Part shown: positions 28,457-37,726 of the stretch, in pieces | Position numbering within the stretch: position 1 is the first letter of the stretch | How the letters are laid out: every line of letters begins with the position of its first letter | Assembly (NCBI GenBank): GCA_001512435.1 | Contig: LFRS01000183.1 | Coordinates: 1 to 45,915 of the forward strand | Direction: 5' to 3' | DNA length: 45,915 nt | DNA from: Halothermothrix sp. DTU029 | Lineage (GTDB): Bacteria > Bacillota > Halanaerobiia > Halanaerobiales > DTU029 | Position numbers and translations under genes: made by a program | Notes under the pieces: model-generated | What the model was told of the DNA's origin: nothing | Database searches by the model: none | Seen by the model: the letters and a program-made list of their open reading frames with translations, nothing else

Positions 28457-29771
28457 GGTACAGAATCAATTTAGAAACATAATAGAGAGGGAACCGGAAA
28501 AGTATTATGCTGATTTTTTGCAGTGTAAAGAAAAGGTTAATAATTCAACAGCCATTTATAAAGATAAAGTGGTAAATTTTCTCTACCAGGGACTTTTTTT
28601 CAGTGAAGGAGATTTCAAAGAATTAGAACTTTTGCTAGAGGGGATTACTGATATTTTAAATAAGGTAATCAGGGCATATAAAGAAAATCCCGGTTTCCGG
28701 AAACTTTTCCCTTTTTCCCCTTTGATGGAAGAACTGATCCTTATAGAAACTGGTTATCAGGTGAATTTTCCTATGGGGAGGTTTGATATTTTCTATAAGG
28801 ACAATGGTGAGCATATCTTCTGTGAACTGAATACAGATGGTTCATCAGCCATGAACGAGATCAGGGTTTTGCAGGAGGTTATGGGGGAAAGCCAGGTCTT
28901 TGTTGAACTGAAAAAAACTTATGAATTAAAGGGTTTTGAGTTATTTGAAAGCTGGCTGGAGGAATTGATCAAAAATTATAAGGAATTTAACAATGGAATA
29001 GATGACAAACCCAATATAGGTATTCTTGACTTCACAGAAGATGGGACCATCTATGAATTCAGGGAATTTCAAAAAGTATTTCAGGAAAAGGGCTATAATA
29101 CCTTTATCTGTGACCCCCGGGAACTGAGTTATAAAGGGGGAAAACTTTATTATAAGGATAACTGGATTAGATTGATTTACCGGCGGGCTACTACCATGAG
29201 GTTAGTGGAGGAAGCAGGCCAGATAGGGGATTTCCTGACTGCCTACAGGGAGGGGGCTGTCTGTGTTGTTGGAGGACTGGTTTCCCAGCTGGTCCACAAT
29301 AAAGTCCTTTTTGCTATCCTTCATGATCAGAATAAAGTGGATTTTTTAACAGAGGGAGAAAAGGAATATATTAAAAGACATATACCTTATACTGCCCTGC
29401 TGGATGTAAATGAAGAAGATACTATAAAAAGGCTAATTGAGGAAAAAGACCACTGGATTTTGAAACCCCTTGACCTATATGCAGGAAAGGGAGTTTATGC
29501 TGGCAGGGATTTTACTCCTCCTGAGTGGGAAAGAATAATAAGAGGCCTGGGGGATAAAGAATATATTTACCAGGAGTTTATAGAAATACCTGTTTTACCA
29601 ATGCTTAATTTTGCTGAAAACAAGGGTTTTGAGAATTTTGGCTTTTTACTGGGTTTATATACCTATAATCACAGGTTGGCTGGCCTCTATACCAGGGCAG
29701 GCAGGAAGAATATCATTGGTGATATAGCGGAGAGCTTTACAGTACCTAATTTTATCTGTAAGGAAGTCTAA
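28446..29771 (+). CDS. ATP-grasp enzyme, glutathionylspermidine-synthase-like / circularly permuted type
   Basis: NFPMGRFDIFYKDNGEHIFCELNTDGSSAMNEIRVLQEV; HWILKPLDLYAGKGVYAGRDFTPPEWERII; overlaps the upstream gene by 11 bp; SD ggaggaggg before TTG 28446/28449. Confidence 0.7.
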   Translation: MLAKVQNQFRNIIEREPEKYYADFLQCKEKVNNSTAIYKDKVVNFLYQGLFFSEGDFKELELLLEGITDILNKVIRAYKENPGFRKLFPFSPLMEELILIETGYQVNFPMGRFDIFYKDNGEHIFCELNTDGSSAMNEIRVLQEVMGESQVFVELKKTYELKGFELFESWLEELIKNYKEFNNGIDDKPNIGILDFTEDGTIYEFREFQKVFQEKGYNTFICDPRELSYKGGKLYYKDNWIRLIYRRATTMRLVEEAGQIGDFLTAYREGAVCVVGGLVSQLVHNKVLFAILHDQNKVDFLTEGEKEYIKRHIPYTALLDVNEEDTIKRLIEEKDHWILKPLDLYAGKGVYAGRDFTPPEWERIIRGLGDKEYIYQEFIEIPVLPMLNFAENKGFENFGFLLGLYTYNHRLAGLYTRAGRKNIIGDIAESFTVPNFICKEV

Positions 29772-29791
29772 AGTTTATATTAGAAAAGGGG

Positions 29792-29821
29792 AAAAGGAAT
29801 AGAAAATATTCTATTCCTTTT
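29792..29821. terminator. Bidirectional terminator between convergent genes
   Basis: AAAAGGAATAGAA-aata-TTCTATTCCTTTT perfect 13-bp stem. Confidence 0.8.
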
Positions 29822-29857
29822 AAATTACCTACCTGTATTTATATAAGACATTATTCT

Positions 29858-30751
29858 TTATTCTATTTTTTGCATTTCCTTCAGGATACTGCTTTTATCA
29901 AAAGTGCTTTTTATTTCCTTGTATAATTTGATTATTACCAGTACAGAAATCAAGAATATAAAGAGGATAATATAAGGGTATTTTGTTACAATAGTAAGTG
30001 GATCAACTATGGTGAAGATATTAAAAAAGCCCAGAGTAATAATAGCAATGGATAAAATGATTTTTAAAATATTTTCTTTGATTATGGCGATAAGATTAAC
30101 AGATACTGGTATGGATAATAAAGCTCCGGTGAGGAGGGCAAAGGCTAAAGGATAATTAAAATTAAAGCCATTTAAGAAGAGATAGGATATGACCCCCACC
30201 AGGCAGGTAAAACCTTCAGAAAGAGAGGTTATGCCTACAGCGCTTTTGCCATTGATACCAGATAGTAATTGGCCTCCAACAACCAGGGGACCATAACCGC
30301 CACCACTGATACCCTTATTAAAGGAGGCCAGGAGGCCCAGGCCCAGTACCTTGGTCCAGGTGAAAGTATATTTCTTTCTGAAAGTCATAAAAGAAGTAAA
30401 ACCGATGAAGATTAAAAGGATGGCTATGTAGAGTTTTATTATTTCTTTTTTTAGGGAGATAACCAGAAAGGAAGCAGCCACTGTTCCCACTATGCTACAG
30501 GCAGTAAGTATTGCCGCAGTTTTGAATTCTGTACTGCCTATTTGAAAATTTACATTGCCTTTTTTATGATGCATACGGGCTGCCAGCAGACCGGTAATAA
30601 ATTCGGAGAAGAGTATTAAGGGTACTATTTCCACAGGTTCATAGCCCATCAGAATGAGTATTGGGGTCAGTAGTGTTCCATAGCCCATTCCCAGAGTAGA
30701 ATCAATTGATTCAGATAAAAAAGCAATTACTGTGATTAATAGGTATTTCAT
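29858..30751 (-). CDS. Sulfite exporter TauE/SafE family membrane protein
   Basis: DSTLGMGYGTLLTPILILMGYEPVEIVPLILFSEFITGL; FNKGISGGGYGPLVVGGQLLSG. Confidence 0.88.
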   Translation of the reverse strand: MKYLLITVIAFLSESIDSTLGMGYGTLLTPILILMGYEPVEIVPLILFSEFITGLLAARMHHKKGNVNFQIGSTEFKTAAILTACSIVGTVAASFLVISLKKEIIKLYIAILLIFIGFTSFMTFRKKYTFTWTKVLGLGLLASFNKGISGGGYGPLVVGGQLLSGINGKSAVGITSLSEGFTCLVGVISYLFLNGFNFNYPLAFALLTGALLSIPVSVNLIAIIKENILKIILSIAIITLGFFNIFTIVDPLTIVTKYPYIILFIFLISVLVIIKLYKEIKSTFDKSSILKEMQKIE

Positions 30752-30852
30752 AGTACTACCTCCATCAAGAGTGTATTGTTATTCACTATTTACTATATGT
30801 CTAAAGTAGAATTTTGGTTAATTATTATCCTTAGTGAGAAAGGGGTATTATT

Positions 30853-31998
30853 TTGCAGTCCTTAGAACTTATAGCGACAAGTACTTTTGGAGTAGAAGCT
30901 CTAGTTAAAGAAGAATTAAAAAAACTTGGCTTAGAAATTAAGGGTGTGGAAAATGGCCAGATTAGCTTCAGGGCTGATTTTTCCGGGCTGGCTAAAGCAA
31001 ATCTCTGGTTAAGATGTGCGGAGCGGGTCTTTGTAAAAATAGGAGAGTTTCAGGCCAGGGATTTTGATGAACTATATGATAATACCAGGAATTTGCCCTG
31101 GGAAGAATGGTTACCGGAAAATGCCAGGTTCCCCGTTAGTGGAAAATCTGTTCAATCGGGCTTACATAGTGTACCCGCCTGTCAATCCATAATCAAAAAG
31201 GCTATTGTTGATAGATTAAAGGGTAAATACAGGAAGGATTGGTTTGCAGAGGATGGTCCTCTATATCCTATCCATTTTTCCCTCCATAAAGATAAGGCTG
31301 TTTTATCAATAAATACCAGTGGAGAAGGTCTCCACAAGCGGGGCTATAGAGAGCTGGCTACTGAAGCCCCAATACAGGAAACCCTGGCTGCTGCCATGCT
31401 ATATTTAAGTCGTTGGCAGCCGGACCGGATACTTATTGATCCCTTTTGTGGTTCAGGCACAATCTTAATAGAGGCAGCTCTCCTGGGTAAGAATATTGCT
31501 CCGGGAATTCAGAGAAACTTTATTGCCGAGGAATGGCCGCAGATAGGAAAGAAGGTCTGGCAGGAAGCCCGGGCAGAGGCCAGAGACCTGGAAAGGAAAG
31601 AGACTTCATTTCGTATGTTGATGGGTAGTGATAAAGATAATAATGCTGTCAAGATAGCAAGACATCATGCTATAAAGGCAGGGGTAGAGGATTTGATCCA
31701 TTTCCAGACTGCTTCTTTTGAGGAATTTCAATCTAGCCGTAAATATGCTTACATCATAACTAATCCCCCCTATGGGGAAAGGCTTTCTGATAAAAAGGAG
31801 GTTGAAAAACTGTATCGCTTAATGGGTAAAAAGCTTCTGGCCCTGGATACCTGGTCATTTTATATCTTGACCTCTCATCCAGATTTTGAAAAACTCTTTG
31901 GAAAGAAGGCCAGCAAAAGGAGAAAGCTTTATAATGGAGGACTTGAGTGTCAGTTTTATCAATATTATGGGCCCTGGCCCCCTGCCAGTAAAAATTAA
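30853..31998 (+). CDS. THUMP domain class I SAM-dependent RNA methyltransferase (RlmL/YpsC-like)
   Basis: LIATSTFGVEALVKEELKKLG; LIDPFCGSGTILIEAALLGKNIAPGIQRNF; IITNPPYGERL. Confidence 0.92.
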   Translation: MQSLELIATSTFGVEALVKEELKKLGLEIKGVENGQISFRADFSGLAKANLWLRCAERVFVKIGEFQARDFDELYDNTRNLPWEEWLPENARFPVSGKSVQSGLHSVPACQSIIKKAIVDRLKGKYRKDWFAEDGPLYPIHFSLHKDKAVLSINTSGEGLHKRGYRELATEAPIQETLAAAMLYLSRWQPDRILIDPFCGSGTILIEAALLGKNIAPGIQRNFIAEEWPQIGKKVWQEARAEARDLERKETSFRMLMGSDKDNNAVKIARHHAIKAGVEDLIHFQTASFEEFQSSRKYAYIITNPPYGERLSDKKEVEKLYRLMGKKLLALDTWSFYILTSHPDFEKLFGKKASKRRKLYNGGLECQFYQYYGPWPPASKN

Positions 31999-32048
31999 TA
32001 TTGTTATTAGTAGATTAGTACAAATAGAAGGATTATAGAGCAAATAGA

Positions 32049-32078
32049 GAAAAGGGACAGCAGGCTTGTCCCTTTTTC
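32049..32078. terminator. Terminator between convergent methyltransferase and glgP genes
   Basis: AAAGGGACA-gcaggct-TGTCCCTTTTT. Confidence 0.75.
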
Positions 32079-32101
32079 TGTACAGACCATTATAAACTTT
32101 T

Positions 32102-33805
32102 TTACCTTATCAGTACTGTAACCTTATCTTCCTTGCGGTCTACAATGATTTTTTTCCTTTCGGCTTCTATCACTTCTGACAGCTTATTATACATTTTTTC
32201 ATAATAATCTCTAAGCATCCTCCCGGCAGAAAATTGTTCCTGGGCCATTTTTATGCTGGCTTTCATCATTCTGATCCATCTATCCCGATCATCATAGTAA
32301 ATAGGGATTACCTCTTCCCGCAGTATTTTATATAAGGCCTGTAAATCTTTTTCGTCTTCATTGAGTTTTTCTTCCAGACTGGCGAAAACCATATCCAGAA
32401 TCCAGCCACTGACATTATGGGTAGGGCCTTCAGCTACCCAACCATCCAGTACACTTAAATTTAAAACCCCATTCATAGCAGCTTTCATACCCGATGTACC
32501 ACTGGCCTCCATGGGCCTTCTGGGATTATTTAACCAGACATCAACACCTGGAATCAGATAAGAGGCTATTTCTATATCATAATTTTCCAGGAAAACAACA
32601 TTATTCCTGTATTTCCGGTCCATTTTAACAAGGGTAGCTACTATATCTTTACCATAATGATCATTGGGATGGGCTTTTCCTGAAAAGACTAGCTGAACTT
32701 TGCCTGTTCTTAGTAAATCATCGATTGCTTCTGCATCCCTGAAGATTAATTCACTCCGTTTATAGGGGGCAGCCCGTCTGGCAAAACCGATAATAAGGTT
32801 TTCCGGGTTCAGGCGGGCATCAGTTCTACTGGCAACAAAATCTGCCAGTCTTTTTTTGGCCTCTAGATGGGCAGACCAGAGTTCCTTATCATTATTATTT
32901 GCATAGGCTTCAGCAATTTCCTTCCTCTGCCAGCTCTTTCTATGTACACCATTTGTGATGGAGATAATTTTTGCTGCATTATCCAGGTGCCCCCACATTT
33001 TCTTTGCTGTTTCACCATGTAAGCGGGAAACACCATTGGCCAGATATGACATCCTTAGACAGGCAGCAGTCATGTTAAAAGGGTCTCCACCGATTCTCTT
33101 TAGTTGTTCATAAGTAAGACTATTATTTGCATCCATTTCTATTAATAGCTGGAGGTCATGGGCTTCATTTCCTGCTGGTACTGGGGTATGGGTTGTAAAG
33201 ATTACCTCTTCCCTGGTTTCTTCCAGGGCCTGTTCAAAAATTTTGTTTTCCAGCTCCATTTTTTCTCTGATTAGTTCCAGACCAGCAAAGGCAGCATGGC
33301 CTTCATTAAAATGATAGAGATCCACCTCTATACCAAGTTCTCTTAAGGCCCTAATTCCCCCGATGCCTAACACTATCTCCTGGGCGATCCGGTCATAATT
33401 ACTACCAGAATATAATTTATCTGTTATCCAGCCATGTTTAGTTCCAGGTTTACCTGTATCCAGCAGATATAGTTCTTTATTATTAAATTGGTCTGCCTTA
33501 AAAATCCTGCAGAGGACATCCTCGCCACTGATTTGCACTGTAACCCTTTTTCCTGTATCTTCGAGAAAACTGTAATCATGTACTGGATAGGTATCATAAG
33601 GATAACCATCTGGTCCTATGAGCTGTTTTGTATAATCTTGCCACCAGAGGATGCCAATACCCACAATTGGTAAATCCAGATCATAGGCTGCTTTTAGGTA
33701 ATCTCCAGCCAGAATACCTAAACCTCCGGCATAAAGGGGTAATCTTTGATCAATTCCATATTCCATGCAAAAATAGGCAACTCTCTTTTTATAATTATTT
33801 TTCAT
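32102..33805 (-). CDS. glgP: Alpha-glucan family phosphorylase (short form)
   Basis: AYFCMEYGIDQRLPLYAGGLGILAGDYLKAA; RRPMEASGTSGMKAAMNGVLNLSVLDGW (PLP-lysine region). Confidence 0.9.
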   Translation of the reverse strand: MKNNYKKRVAYFCMEYGIDQRLPLYAGGLGILAGDYLKAAYDLDLPIVGIGILWWQDYTKQLIGPDGYPYDTYPVHDYSFLEDTGKRVTVQISGEDVLCRIFKADQFNNKELYLLDTGKPGTKHGWITDKLYSGSNYDRIAQEIVLGIGGIRALRELGIEVDLYHFNEGHAAFAGLELIREKMELENKIFEQALEETREEVIFTTHTPVPAGNEAHDLQLLIEMDANNSLTYEQLKRIGGDPFNMTAACLRMSYLANGVSRLHGETAKKMWGHLDNAAKIISITNGVHRKSWQRKEIAEAYANNNDKELWSAHLEAKKRLADFVASRTDARLNPENLIIGFARRAAPYKRSELIFRDAEAIDDLLRTGKVQLVFSGKAHPNDHYGKDIVATLVKMDRKYRNNVVFLENYDIEIASYLIPGVDVWLNNPRRPMEASGTSGMKAAMNGVLNLSVLDGWVAEGPTHNVSGWILDMVFASLEEKLNEDEKDLQALYKILREEVIPIYYDDRDRWIRMMKASIKMAQEQFSAGRMLRDYYEKMYNKLSEVIEAERKKIIVDRKEDKVTVLIR

Positions 33806-33880
33806 TTGCTCCTCCTTTTTATTTTTCTATAAAGTATTCTGCATAAGTTAACTTTATTTTATTCTGTTTACTGCCATTTC

Positions 33881-33908
33881 TGGACACCTGGAAAAATAAT
33901 GTTATAAT
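33881..33908 (+). promoter_or_regulatory. Vegetative promoter of dapB
   Basis: TGGACA (33881-33886) - 16 bp - TATAAT (33903-33908). Confidence 0.55.
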
Positions 33909-33974
33909 TATTAATATAGATTTATTTTTATCAATGCTATTTAGATTGATTTTAAAAAGGAAGGAGTATAAAAA

Positions 33975-34772
33975 ATGAAAAAAAGAGTTCTGGTTAATGG
34001 GGCCTGTGGCAGAATGGGCCAGGAAGTAGTAAAAACCATAGTTCTGGAAAGAGATGATTTGCTGGTAGGGGTCTGTGACCAGGTTAATATTGGCAGGAAT
34101 TTAATGGACCTGTTGGGACTTGAGGCTGAAGAGCTTATCATTAAAGGGGATTTAAGACAATTAATTGAGGAAACAAGGCCAGATGTAATTATAGATTTTA
34201 CAACACCTACTGTAGTTATGGATAATATTAGAATTGGCCTGGCCAGTGGAGTTGATATGATAGTTGGGACAACCGGTATAACCGAGGTAGATCTGGAAAG
34301 TATAGATAAACTGGCCAGGGAAAATAAGGCCAATATCTTAATTGCCCCTAATTTTGCTCTAGGTGCAGTCTTGATGATGCGTTTTGCTGCAGAAGCTGCT
34401 AAATATATATATGATGTGGAAATAATTGAATTACATCATGATCAAAAATTAGATTCTCCTTCCGGTACTGCTATCAAAACAGCTGAACTGATTAAGCAAA
34501 ATAGAAAAGAAATGAGGGTTATAGAGCAAGAAGAGATTGAAAAAATCACTGGTGCCAGAGGGGCTGATGCAGAGGGGATTAAAATACATAGTGTACGTCT
34601 GCCAGGCCTGGTGGCCCACCAGGAAGTTATCTTTGGGGCTGAGGGACAAAGCCTATCTATTAGACATGATTCCTATAATAGGAAATCTTTCATGCCAGGT
34701 GTAAAACTGGCCCTGGATAAAATTGACCAGATTTCTGGGCTGGTTTATGGCCTGGAACATTTACTTGCCTGA
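33975..34772 (+). CDS. dapB: 4-hydroxy-tetrahydrodipicolinate reductase
   Basis: VLVNGACGRMGQEVV; IELHHDQKLDSPSGTAIKTAELI. Confidence 0.95.
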   Translation: MKKRVLVNGACGRMGQEVVKTIVLERDDLLVGVCDQVNIGRNLMDLLGLEAEELIIKGDLRQLIEETRPDVIIDFTTPTVVMDNIRIGLASGVDMIVGTTGITEVDLESIDKLARENKANILIAPNFALGAVLMMRFAAEAAKYIYDVEIIELHHDQKLDSPSGTAIKTAELIKQNRKEMRVIEQEEIEKITGARGADAEGIKIHSVRLPGLVAHQEVIFGAEGQSLSIRHDSYNRKSFMPGVKLALDKIDQISGLVYGLEHLLA

Positions 34773-34867
34773 TTAAATTTAACACAGGGACAATTTAATA
34801 TAAAATACACCTCCCCAAAAGGAGAAAAGACAGGTTTCTTTAAGCCCTAGCTGCTTAAATAATTTGC

Positions 34868-34894
34868 ACTTCCCATCAGGAAAATACATATACT
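34868..34894 (+). promoter_or_regulatory. Putative SigK-like promoter of dpaAB
   Basis: AC (34868-34869) - 17 bp - CATATACT (34887-34894), matching AC-N17-CATAnnnT. Confidence 0.45.
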
Positions 34895-34936
34895 GTACTG
34901 TATATTCTAATGGTCTGGTTGGGAGGAGGAAAGAAA

Positions 34937-35797
34937 ATAAAAATCGCAATTATCGGTGGAGATCGTAGGGAAGAGATCCTGGTAGAAATTCTTGCAGAAC
35001 GGGGTTATCAGGTAGCAGTTTTTTCAGATCGGCCATTAAAGGGGGCTAATCTTTTTATCTCCAGTGATATAGAAAAAGTAGTTAAGGATGCCCAAGTAAT
35101 TATTGCACCGATGTCCAGTACAGATGAAAACTTGTATTTAAAAAACACTTTTGTTGAGAAGAAAATTCAATTAAATGAGGGTTTTTTTAATCTATTAAAA
35201 AAAGATACCTTATTTATGATTGGTTTTGCAAATCCCAAGCTGAAAAGATTAATGGAAGAAAAAGGTATGAATTATCTTGAATTAGCCCGTCTGGATGAAC
35301 TGGCCATACTGAATGCGATACCAACTGCCGAAGGTGCAATTAAAATAGCCATTGAGGAAACAGATATAACACTTTATGCCAGTAAGATACTGGTCTATGG
35401 TCTAGGTAAAGTTGGCCTTACTCTGGCCTGGCGATTAAAGGCCCTGGGAGCAGATACTTATGGGGTAACAAGAAACAGAGCAGCTATAGCCAGAGGGAAG
35501 GATCTTGGCATAAAGATGCTTAATTATGCTTCCTTAAATAAATATCTGCCAGATATGGATATTTTATTTAATACTGCACCAGCCCTGCTTATTGATAAAG
35601 AAGCTATTGCCCTTTTAAAAGAAGAGGCAGTTATAATTGACCTGGCTTCTGCTCCTGGCGGAACGGATTTTTCAGCAGCCAGGGAAAGGGGGATAAAGGC
35701 AATATTGGCACCCGGCTTACCTGGCAAGATAGCCCCAGTAAGTGCTGGAAGAATACTTGCTAATCTTATTCCGGAATTAATTGCAGAGTATTTCTAA
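34937..35797 (+). CDS. dpaA: Dipicolinate synthase subunit A
   Basis: KIAIIGGDRREEILVEILAERGYQV; ILVYGLGKVGLTLAWRLKALGA; DLASAPGGTDFSAARERGIKAILAPGLPGKIAPVSAGRI. ORF-track start is ATG 34910, but GGAGG (34925-34929) is spaced for codon 34937 (ATA). Confidence 0.92.
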   Translation: MKIAIIGGDRREEILVEILAERGYQVAVFSDRPLKGANLFISSDIEKVVKDAQVIIAPMSSTDENLYLKNTFVEKKIQLNEGFFNLLKKDTLFMIGFANPKLKRLMEEKGMNYLELARLDELAILNAIPTAEGAIKIAIEETDITLYASKILVYGLGKVGLTLAWRLKALGADTYGVTRNRAAIARGKDLGIKMLNYASLNKYLPDMDILFNTAPALLIDKEAIALLKEEAVIIDLASAPGGTDFSAARERGIKAILAPGLPGKIAPVSAGRILANLIPELIAEYF

Positions 35798-35842
35798 ATG
35801 CTTATCCAGGCTGTTCGTTTCCTTTTAAGGAGGTGAATTTAT

Positions 35843-36436
35843 TTGGATTTAAAAGGTAAGAAAATCGGCTTTGCCATTACCGGTTCTTTTTGTACTCTGG
35901 ACAAAACAATCCTGGCCCTGGAGGAATTTGTTAATTCTGGGGCAGACCTGATTCCTATAGTCTCTGATGCCATTAAAAGCTATGATACCAAATATGGTAC
36001 TGCCAGGGAATGGCTGGATAAGATAAAAGAAATTAGTAGAAATAATATAATTGATTCTATAGTAAAAGCAGAACCTATTGGACCAGAAAAGATGTTGGAT
36101 TTGTTGATTATAGCTCCCTGTACTGGAAATACTATGGCCAAGATAGCCAATGGTATTATTGATGAAACCGTAGTAATGGCGGCAAAGGCTCATCTCCGTA
36201 ATGAAAGACCCCTTTTAATAGCTATTGCAACCAATGATGGCTTAGGCTTAAATGCCAAGAATTTAGGTATTTTATTAAATACAAAAAATGTCTTCTTTGT
36301 TCCCTTTGGTCAGGATAATCCCTTTGAAAAAAAGAATTCACTGGTTTCCAGGTTTGACCTGATTAAAAAGGCTGCAGAATATGCCCTGGAATATAAACAG
36401 ATTCAACCGGTTTTAATAGAATATAGAGGGATATGA
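35843..36436 (+). CDS. dpaB: Dipicolinate synthase subunit B
   Basis: KIGFAITGSFCTLDK; LLIIAPCTGNTMAKIANGIIDETVVMAAKAHLRNERPLLIAIATNDGL; SD aaggaggtga, TTG start. Confidence 0.95.
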   Translation: MDLKGKKIGFAITGSFCTLDKTILALEEFVNSGADLIPIVSDAIKSYDTKYGTAREWLDKIKEISRNNIIDSIVKAEPIGPEKMLDLLIIAPCTGNTMAKIANGIIDETVVMAAKAHLRNERPLLIAIATNDGLGLNAKNLGILLNTKNVFFVPFGQDNPFEKKNSLVSRFDLIKKAAEYALEYKQIQPVLIEYRGI

Positions 36437-36465
36437 TTGTATTAGATAATGGATTATGATAAAAT
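36437..36465 (+). promoter_or_regulatory. Vegetative promoter of dapG-dapA
   Basis: TTGTAT (36437-36442) - 17 bp - TAAAAT (36460-36465). Confidence 0.5.
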
Positions 36466-36505
36466 ATATTATAATTTTAATTGGCCTGTTTAGCAGGAGG
36501 TTTTT

Positions 36506-37714
36506 ATGAAAAAAATAGTTCAGAAATTTGGTGGAAGTTCCCTGAATAGCGCAGAAAAAAGGGAAATGGTAGTTAAACATATTGAGAAGGCAATAAAAAT
36601 GGGTTATAAACCAGTAGTAGTAGTTTCAGCCATGGGCAGGCTGGGGGAACCATATGCTACAGATACCTTGATAGAAGTAGCCAGTGAAATAAATAAGGGT
36701 ATTGATAACAGGGAAAAAGATCTATTGATGTCCTGTGGGGAAATAATCTCAACAATTGTACTGGTCCAGACCCTGAAAAAGGCTGGCATAGAAGCAATTG
36801 CCCTGACAGGAGCCCAGGCGGGCATCTATACAGATGATAGTTTTGGCGAAGCAGAGATAATAAGGGTTGTACCAGATAAGGTCAATAAAACATTAAAAGA
36901 AGGGAAAATACCTGTTATAGCAGGTTTTCAGGGTATTACTGAAGATGGTGAGATAACTACCCTTGGCAGAGGGGGCAGTGATACAACAGCCAGTATTATT
37001 GCCGCTGCCATTGGTGCCTTATATATTGAGATCTATACAGATGTAGCCGGTGTAATGACAGCTGATCCGGCTCTGGTAGAATCGGCCCGTATCCTGGATG
37101 TAGTCACTTATAACGAGGTTTGTGAACTGGCTTATCAGGGGGCCAGGGTAATCCACCCCAGGGCAGCAGAGATAGCCATGAAGGAAAGAATACCTATTAA
37201 GATAAAATCAACCTTTAATGATGGTCCGGGAACCTTAATTAACAGTAATGGGATGCGTAAAATCAAAGGTGATCGGCCTGTTACAGGTGTAACCAGCCGC
37301 CGTAATATAGTTTTTATAAAGATAATACCGGAGAATCCAGTAGAATATGCCACTGGTTTATTGGTTTTTAGCCTCCTGGCTGAAAATGATATTAGTGTTG
37401 ATTTTATTAATATTCGTTCTGAAGCCACTTCTTTTATAATTGACAGCAAAAATAGGGAAAAAGTGGATGCTATACTTCAGGAACATAATTTTAATTATAA
37501 AATAAGGGATGATTTTGTAAAAGTTTCTGTAGTAGGTGGGGGAATGACTGGGCGGCCAGGAGTAATGGCAAAAATAGTTGAAGCTTTAAATAAGGAGAAG
37601 ATCAAGATTTACCAGACAACAGATTCACATACTACTATATCCTGTTTGGTTAAAAGAGAAAAAGAGAAAGAAGCCCTTAATGCACTTCATAGTATCTTTG
37701 AGTTAAATCTATAA
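36506..37714 (+). CDS. dapG: Aspartate kinase (DapG-type)
   Basis: KKIVQKFGGSSLNSAEKR; ITTLGRGGSDTTASIIAAAIGA; followed directly by dapA as in B. subtilis. Confidence 0.92.
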   Translation: MKKIVQKFGGSSLNSAEKREMVVKHIEKAIKMGYKPVVVVSAMGRLGEPYATDTLIEVASEINKGIDNREKDLLMSCGEIISTIVLVQTLKKAGIEAIALTGAQAGIYTDDSFGEAEIIRVVPDKVNKTLKEGKIPVIAGFQGITEDGEITTLGRGGSDTTASIIAAAIGALYIEIYTDVAGVMTADPALVESARILDVVTYNEVCELAYQGARVIHPRAAEIAMKERIPIKIKSTFNDGPGTLINSNGMRKIKGDRPVTGVTSRRNIVFIKIIPENPVEYATGLLVFSLLAENDISVDFINIRSEATSFIIDSKNREKVDAILQEHNFNYKIRDDFVKVSVVGGGMTGRPGVMAKIVEALNKEKIKIYQTTDSHTTISCLVKREKEKEALNALHSIFELNL

Positions 37715-37726
37715 AGAGGTGATAAA

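Noticed and set aside
33941-34333. 130-aa antisense ORF over dapB, and similar antisense ORFs at 3610-3951, 13644-13946, 35849-36193, 37135-37449, 40462-40806 and 42044-42310
   Set aside because: All lie opposite strong genes, with no domain motif or neighbourhood support.
34838-34858. TTTAAGC-cctagct-GCTTAAA hairpin downstream of dapB
   Set aside because: Only 7 bp and no T run, so not called as a terminator; possibly relevant to dapB transcript ends but unsupported.
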